This document shows, one piece after another, positions 61,298 to 64,000 of a stretch of 64,000 nt of DNA. Position numbers and translations under genes: made by a program. A model generated the notes under the pieces. That model had not been told where the DNA came from. It was given only the letters and a program-made list of their open reading frames with translations, and ran no database searches. The DNA lies in assembly GCA_910586445.1 (NCBI GenBank), contig CAJUHV010000005.1, positions 2,839-66,838 of the forward strand, read 5' to 3'. Source of the stretch: an uncultured Eubacterium sp. (lineage in GTDB: Bacteria; Bacillota; Clostridia; Lachnospirales; Lachnospiraceae). Within the stretch, counting starts at the first letter, position 1; every line of letters begins with the position of its first letter.

Positions 61298-62287
61298 CTA
61301 AAAAAGTTCCCCGCAGTATTCCTGATATATAGAGAAAAAGCTGTCCGTTTTAATATCGCCGGATGTTTCTATTTCAATCCCATCCCAGGCCTTCTGATAC
61401 AGTTTTTTGGAAATCGTCTTACTGTATGCGTCAAAGACATCTCCAAACGCTGCTTTCTCACGCTTTTGTACGATTTTCAGCTTATTGATATCGGTCAATT
61501 CTTCATTAAATTTATTGACACAGTATAAATAACAGTAGCCTTCCTCTGTTTTAATACATTTTGAGACTTCGCCGTTATCCAGCGCAAACGCTGCCTGTTC
61601 TACTTCCTGTGCCAGTTCTCCCCTGCCAAACTGAATCTTTACTTCTTCCGCTTCATTATAAGAACCTGCAACCGCGGCAAAATCACCGCCGTCATTCAGC
61701 GCTTTTTTCACGGCCTTTGCTTTCTTTTTGTCAGATACTACAATCTGCATAGCATCCATAATGCGTGCTTCGTCATCGCTGACCTCACTGTTTATATCAC
61801 CGGTCAGCGATTTGTATAGCTTCTGTGCCAGAGCATAGTCTTCGTATAATGTTTGGAGATCTTCCTCGCTTATTTCCAGATAATCCAGCTCCTTTTCACT
61901 CAGCGACTCGTAATACGCCTTTGCAGCCTTTTGTATGCCGGCGATCTCAGGCTCTTCCAAAGCAATGTCACGGCTTTTTGCCAGTGAATCCATGCTGAGA
62001 ATCTTTGTCATCTGTGAAAGTGTCAGATTTTTGATATATTCCTCGAGCGGCTGCGCCTGACTGTCCTGTGCCCACAGGTCTACGCCCGCTACCGTTCCAT
62101 ATAGATTCTGGTAATTAGCCAGATATACTTTTGCCTCTGTGGCAGAATAACTGCGCCCGTCTACTTTCAGCACCTGCCTGACTGAAATCTGCGGTACACG
62201 CAGGGTATCTCCTTTACTGCAGCCCGTGCACACCACTGCCAGAAGCAGTCCCGCACACAATGCTGATACCGTTTTTTTTCTTCTCAT
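61298..62287 (-). CDS. PrsA-like lipoprotein (PpiC/SurA-type foldase)
   Basis: A 329-residue protein with a lipoprotein signal peptide (lipobox VCTGC, Cys near residue 23). It has a SurA_N-like chaperone region and a parvulin-type region (MQIVVSDKKKAKAVKKAL, FGRGELAQEVEQAAFALDNGEVSKCIKTE). PrsA proteins help secreted proteins fold outside the membrane. The upstream gene ends 4 bp before it, so translation is coupled. Confidence 0.8.
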   Translation of the reverse strand: MRRKKTVSALCAGLLLAVVCTGCSKGDTLRVPQISVRQVLKVDGRSYSATEAKVYLANYQNLYGTVAGVDLWAQDSQAQPLEEYIKNLTLSQMTKILSMDSLAKSRDIALEEPEIAGIQKAAKAYYESLSEKELDYLEISEEDLQTLYEDYALAQKLYKSLTGDINSEVSDDEARIMDAMQIVVSDKKKAKAVKKALNDGGDFAAVAGSYNEAEEVKIQFGRGELAQEVEQAAFALDNGEVSKCIKTEEGYCYLYCVNKFNEELTDINKLKIVQKREKAAFGDVFDAYSKTISKKLYQKAWDGIEIETSGDIKTDSFFSIYQEYCGELF

Positions 62288-62290
62288 TCA

Positions 62291-62554
62291 CTAAACCTCT
62301 ACAACCAGATATCTTCCATCCGGCAGTGTAAACACCTCACTGGCTTCTTCAATATCTTTTAAGCTCATATCACTGATGTCTGCCCCGCTCTCATCCAGAT
62401 AATCTTTTACCTCCTGCAGGCTGTCACAGACCACCGCCATGCAGTCTTCTAAAAACTCCTCTGCCTCTTCAAGTGATGAAGCCACTTTCTCACGAAACAA
62501 CTGGGACTGGTGCTTCAAAAAATAGTTTAAACAAACCTCATCAAACTGTTCCAT
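62291..62554 (-). CDS. Small acidic protein, uncharacterised
   Basis: An 87-residue acidic protein (SLEEAEEFLEDCMAVVCDSL, EVFTLPDGRYLVVEV). Homologous small proteins seem common in Lachnospiraceae, but no function is known to me. It is the first gene of the operon with the PrsA-like, AlkD-like and Q/A-rich genes, with a promoter at 62633-62661. Confidence 0.65.
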   Translation of the reverse strand: MEQFDEVCLNYFLKHQSQLFREKVASSLEEAEEFLEDCMAVVCDSLQEVKDYLDESGADISDMSLKDIEEASEVFTLPDGRYLVVEV

Positions 62555-62632
62555 CTTTTGTTCTCCTTCCCTATACCTCTTCTACATCTGCTTAATGAAT
62601 TTGTCATAAATATTGTTACCGGATCTTATTTT

Positions 62633-62661
62633 ATCATAGTATGAAAAAGGCGAAAACGCAA
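62633..62661 (-). promoter_or_regulatory. Promoter of the operon 62554-59442
   Basis: On the minus strand TTGCGT (62656-62661) and TATGAT (62633-62638) are spaced 17 bp. Confidence 0.5.
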
Positions 62662-62710
62662 TCTTTAATTTTAAAAATTTACGTTACTGATGCTGCCGGC
62701 AAATCGAAAC

Positions 62711-62739
62711 TTGCAAACAAACAGTATTTCCTTTATAAT
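62711..62739 (+). promoter_or_regulatory. Promoter of the TPR-like gene
   Basis: TTGCAA (62711-62716) and TATAAT (62734-62739) are spaced exactly 17 bp, 60 bp before the start codon. Confidence 0.7.
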
Positions 62740-62798
62740 AACCTTATGCAGTAAATCAAAAGACAATTTTATTCAGCAAATGAAAAAGAGGTATCTGT

Positions 62799-63737
62799 AT
62801 GATTTCTAAATTATTATCAAATCTTCTGCAGCTGTTCCACGATGTAATTCCAGCGCGGAATATGGAAGAATTTGAACAGCGGCTGACAAAGGCACAGGAA
62901 CGTGAAGACCTGCCCGCACTCTCCAAAATCTATTATGACCTGGGTGTACACTGTATGAAAAACGACGACCCAAACCGCGCTATGATGTATCTAAGCCGTT
63001 CTGACAGTATATTTAGTTCACGGGATGATATCTTTGACCAGGTCAAGGAATCTGTCCGTGAGGATTGTTCCGACCGGATTGGCGAGCTGGAAGAACTCCC
63101 TCTGCTGACAAACCAGATTCCCGAAGAAATCGAGCAGTTAGCAGGCCAGTATCTAGACGATCTGCGTATTCGTATATGGGGTCTGTTTACGATATCCCGC
63201 CTGGTTCAGGTAGGCAGCCGCCTCAGCGTACTGGAAGGCTGTGAGGTGCTGGGCGAATTAGGCACCGCCGTAGACTTGATGTTCCGTTCCTTTCAAGAGC
63301 CGATCTCGCAGGAAGAATACCAGTTCCTTTTTGATGTATGCAACGAGCTGTACGATTTAGGCGACAGTGAGTGCTTTACAGATATGACCAGACAGGTGGA
63401 TGTTCCAAACAGCGCACCGATCCAGGCCTTTGATTTGAACGGCCTGCTGACCCTGACAGAGCTGAACCTCTACATTGACAGCCATTTAAGGCTGCTGAGC
63501 GGCGGTCCTAAAAACAGCGACGCCGAAACAGGCGTAATCGCATGTGCGCTTCTGCCCGACTACTATCTGCGCAGCTGTAAGGATGATCTGTCCAAGCTCC
63601 CGCAGATTCAGCGTGAAATAGAACGAATCCAGTCCGACCTTGATTTTATCTGTTCCCAGTTTACCTGGCAGGACGCAGCTGAACGGATTGCGGCGTATAA
63701 AGAGCTTGATATACTCTCTGTATTCCGTCTTAAATAG
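62799..63737 (+). CDS. Uncharacterised protein with a TPR-like helical N-terminus
   Basis: A 312-residue soluble, acidic and mostly helical protein. Residues 25-75 (RLTKAQEREDLPALSKIYYD, NDDPNRAMMYLSRSDSIF) look like one or two tetratricopeptide-type repeats. No catalytic motif is recognised. It has an AAGAGG site and its own promoter, and is divergent from the foldase operon. Confidence 0.6.
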   Translation: MISKLLSNLLQLFHDVIPARNMEEFEQRLTKAQEREDLPALSKIYYDLGVHCMKNDDPNRAMMYLSRSDSIFSSRDDIFDQVKESVREDCSDRIGELEELPLLTNQIPEEIEQLAGQYLDDLRIRIWGLFTISRLVQVGSRLSVLEGCEVLGELGTAVDLMFRSFQEPISQEEYQFLFDVCNELYDLGDSECFTDMTRQVDVPNSAPIQAFDLNGLLTLTELNLYIDSHLRLLSGGPKNSDAETGVIACALLPDYYLRSCKDDLSKLPQIQREIERIQSDLDFICSQFTWQDAAERIAAYKELDILSVFRLK

Positions 63738-63779
63738 CATACGAATAATAATATACGCTTTAAATAAAGACTGCCCATG

Positions 63780-63839
63780 CTTAGTACTAAGTATTTGCCA
63801 GCAGGCAGCAGAGCGCAGGATGTAGTGATCTGCTGCCTG
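63780..63839 (+). other. Palindrome and 10-bp hairpin before the last gene
   Basis: CTTAGTACTAAG (63780-63791) is a perfect palindrome. CAGGCAGCAG (63802-63811) and CTGCTGCCTG (63830-63839) form a perfect 10-bp stem with an 18-nt loop and no T-run. They could end the preceding transcript or form an operator and leader for the next gene. Confidence 0.45.
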
Positions 63840-63863
63840 AATTGAAAGAAAGGACACAAATTA

Positions 63864-64000
63864 ATGAGTAATCGTGAAAAAGCAATACAGCTATTAAATA
63901 TAATCGATGAAGAAAAAATGGTTTATGTTGTTGGTATATTAGAAAATTTAACCGGATTTGCAGATATCCCAAACGACGAAACAATAGCTGCCATAAATGA
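63864..64000 (+). CDS. Small protein, start of a possible RelB-type antitoxin (partial)
   Basis: ATG 63864 follows AAAGGA by about 8 nt, and the frame is open to the window end (45 codons: SNREKAIQLLNIIDEEKMVY, then ADIPNDETIAAIN). The PNDETIAA-type segment resembles clostridial RelB/DinJ-type antitoxins, whose toxin gene usually follows. With the end missing this is a guess. Confidence 0.5.
   Translation, partial: MSNREKAIQLLNIIDEEKMVYVVGILENLTGFADIPNDETIAAIN

Noticed and set aside
1..64000. tRNA, rRNA or known riboswitch
   Set aside because: No cloverleaf with a GTTCRA arm, no rRNA signature and no known aptamer core was seen by eye in the gaps; a covariance-model search would be needed to exclude small RNAs.

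Overview
The window looks like chromosome from a gut-type, spore-forming member of the Clostridia, most likely Lachnospiraceae. The support is indirect: moderate GC, AGGAGG-type ribosome sites, low-GC Gram-positive gene families (BlaI/M56 pairs, VanRS, HrcA/CIRCE control, multidomain hydroxyacyl-CoA dehydratase activase, DUF3842, PrsA-like lipoprotein) and a LysM protein that resembles spore-coat proteins. No rRNA, tRNA or CRISPR array was seen. Species cannot be named from this sequence.

Layout. 1-5.5 kb: the start of a LysM protein with Pro/Cys/Gly repeats (cut by the window edge) and a large activase, closed by a strong terminator. 5.5-11.2 kb: BlaI-type repressor with two M56 (BlaR1-like) membrane peptidases. 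11.2-15 kb: a hybrid sensor kinase with two periplasmic-binding-type sensor domains, whose last receiver is split by a frameshift. 15-24.7 kb: a vanG-type glycopeptide-resistance-like set on the minus strand (vanR, vanS, then an MmcQ-MGMT fusion and an ftsH, then vanG, vanXY, vanT), i.e. D-Ala-D-Ser ligase, D,D-peptidase and membrane serine racemase under a two-component system. 24.7-30 kb: htpG behind a CIRCE operator, facing a Tet(M)-like GTPase fused to a Rae1/YacP-type NYN nuclease domain. 30.1-33.2 kb: a decayed mobile island (YafQ toxin relic, tyrosine recombinase relic, DNA methyltransferase relic) around an intact AAA-ATPase/PD-(D/E)XK gene. 33.2-45.6 kb: housekeeping and accessory enzymes (esterase, ferredoxin plus membrane Fe-S protein, ABC-class ATPase, LysM-M14 peptidase, UMF1-type transporter, hydrolase, GDPD phosphodiesterase, spermidine-synthase-like membrane protein, AAA/DUF4143 ATPase), interrupted by repeat-rich and polypurine spacers. 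45.8-52.6 kb: Zn-ribbon protein, hemerythrin-CheX-like fusion, DUF3842 protein and two hybrid sensor kinases in one operon. 52.7-55.7 kb: CIRCE-controlled Hsp20 and a GH2 glycosidase. 55.9-59.4 kb: response regulator, BcrA-type ABC ATPase, permease and histidine kinase, a peptide-antibiotic-sensing/detoxification module. 59.4-64 kb: an operon with a PrsA-like foldase, an AlkD-like DNA repair protein and two uncharacterised proteins, then a TPR-like protein and a cut-off small gene resembling a RelB-type antitoxin.

Themes. Cell-envelope stress and antibiotic response dominate: M56/BlaI, VanRS-vanG-XY-T, the RR-ABC-HK module, the Tet(M)-like protein and PrsA. Heat-shock control by HrcA is visible at two separate loci. 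Many proteins carry short in-frame tandem repeats in linkers (LysM protein, activase, VanT, VanS, M56 proteins, the Q/A-rich protein), which suggests frequent slippage-driven expansion in this genome. The most unusual items are the Tet(M)-like/NYN fusion, the vanG set interrupted by ftsH and MGMT genes, the long repeat-built N-terminus of VanS, and several unnamed palindromic or dispersed repeats.
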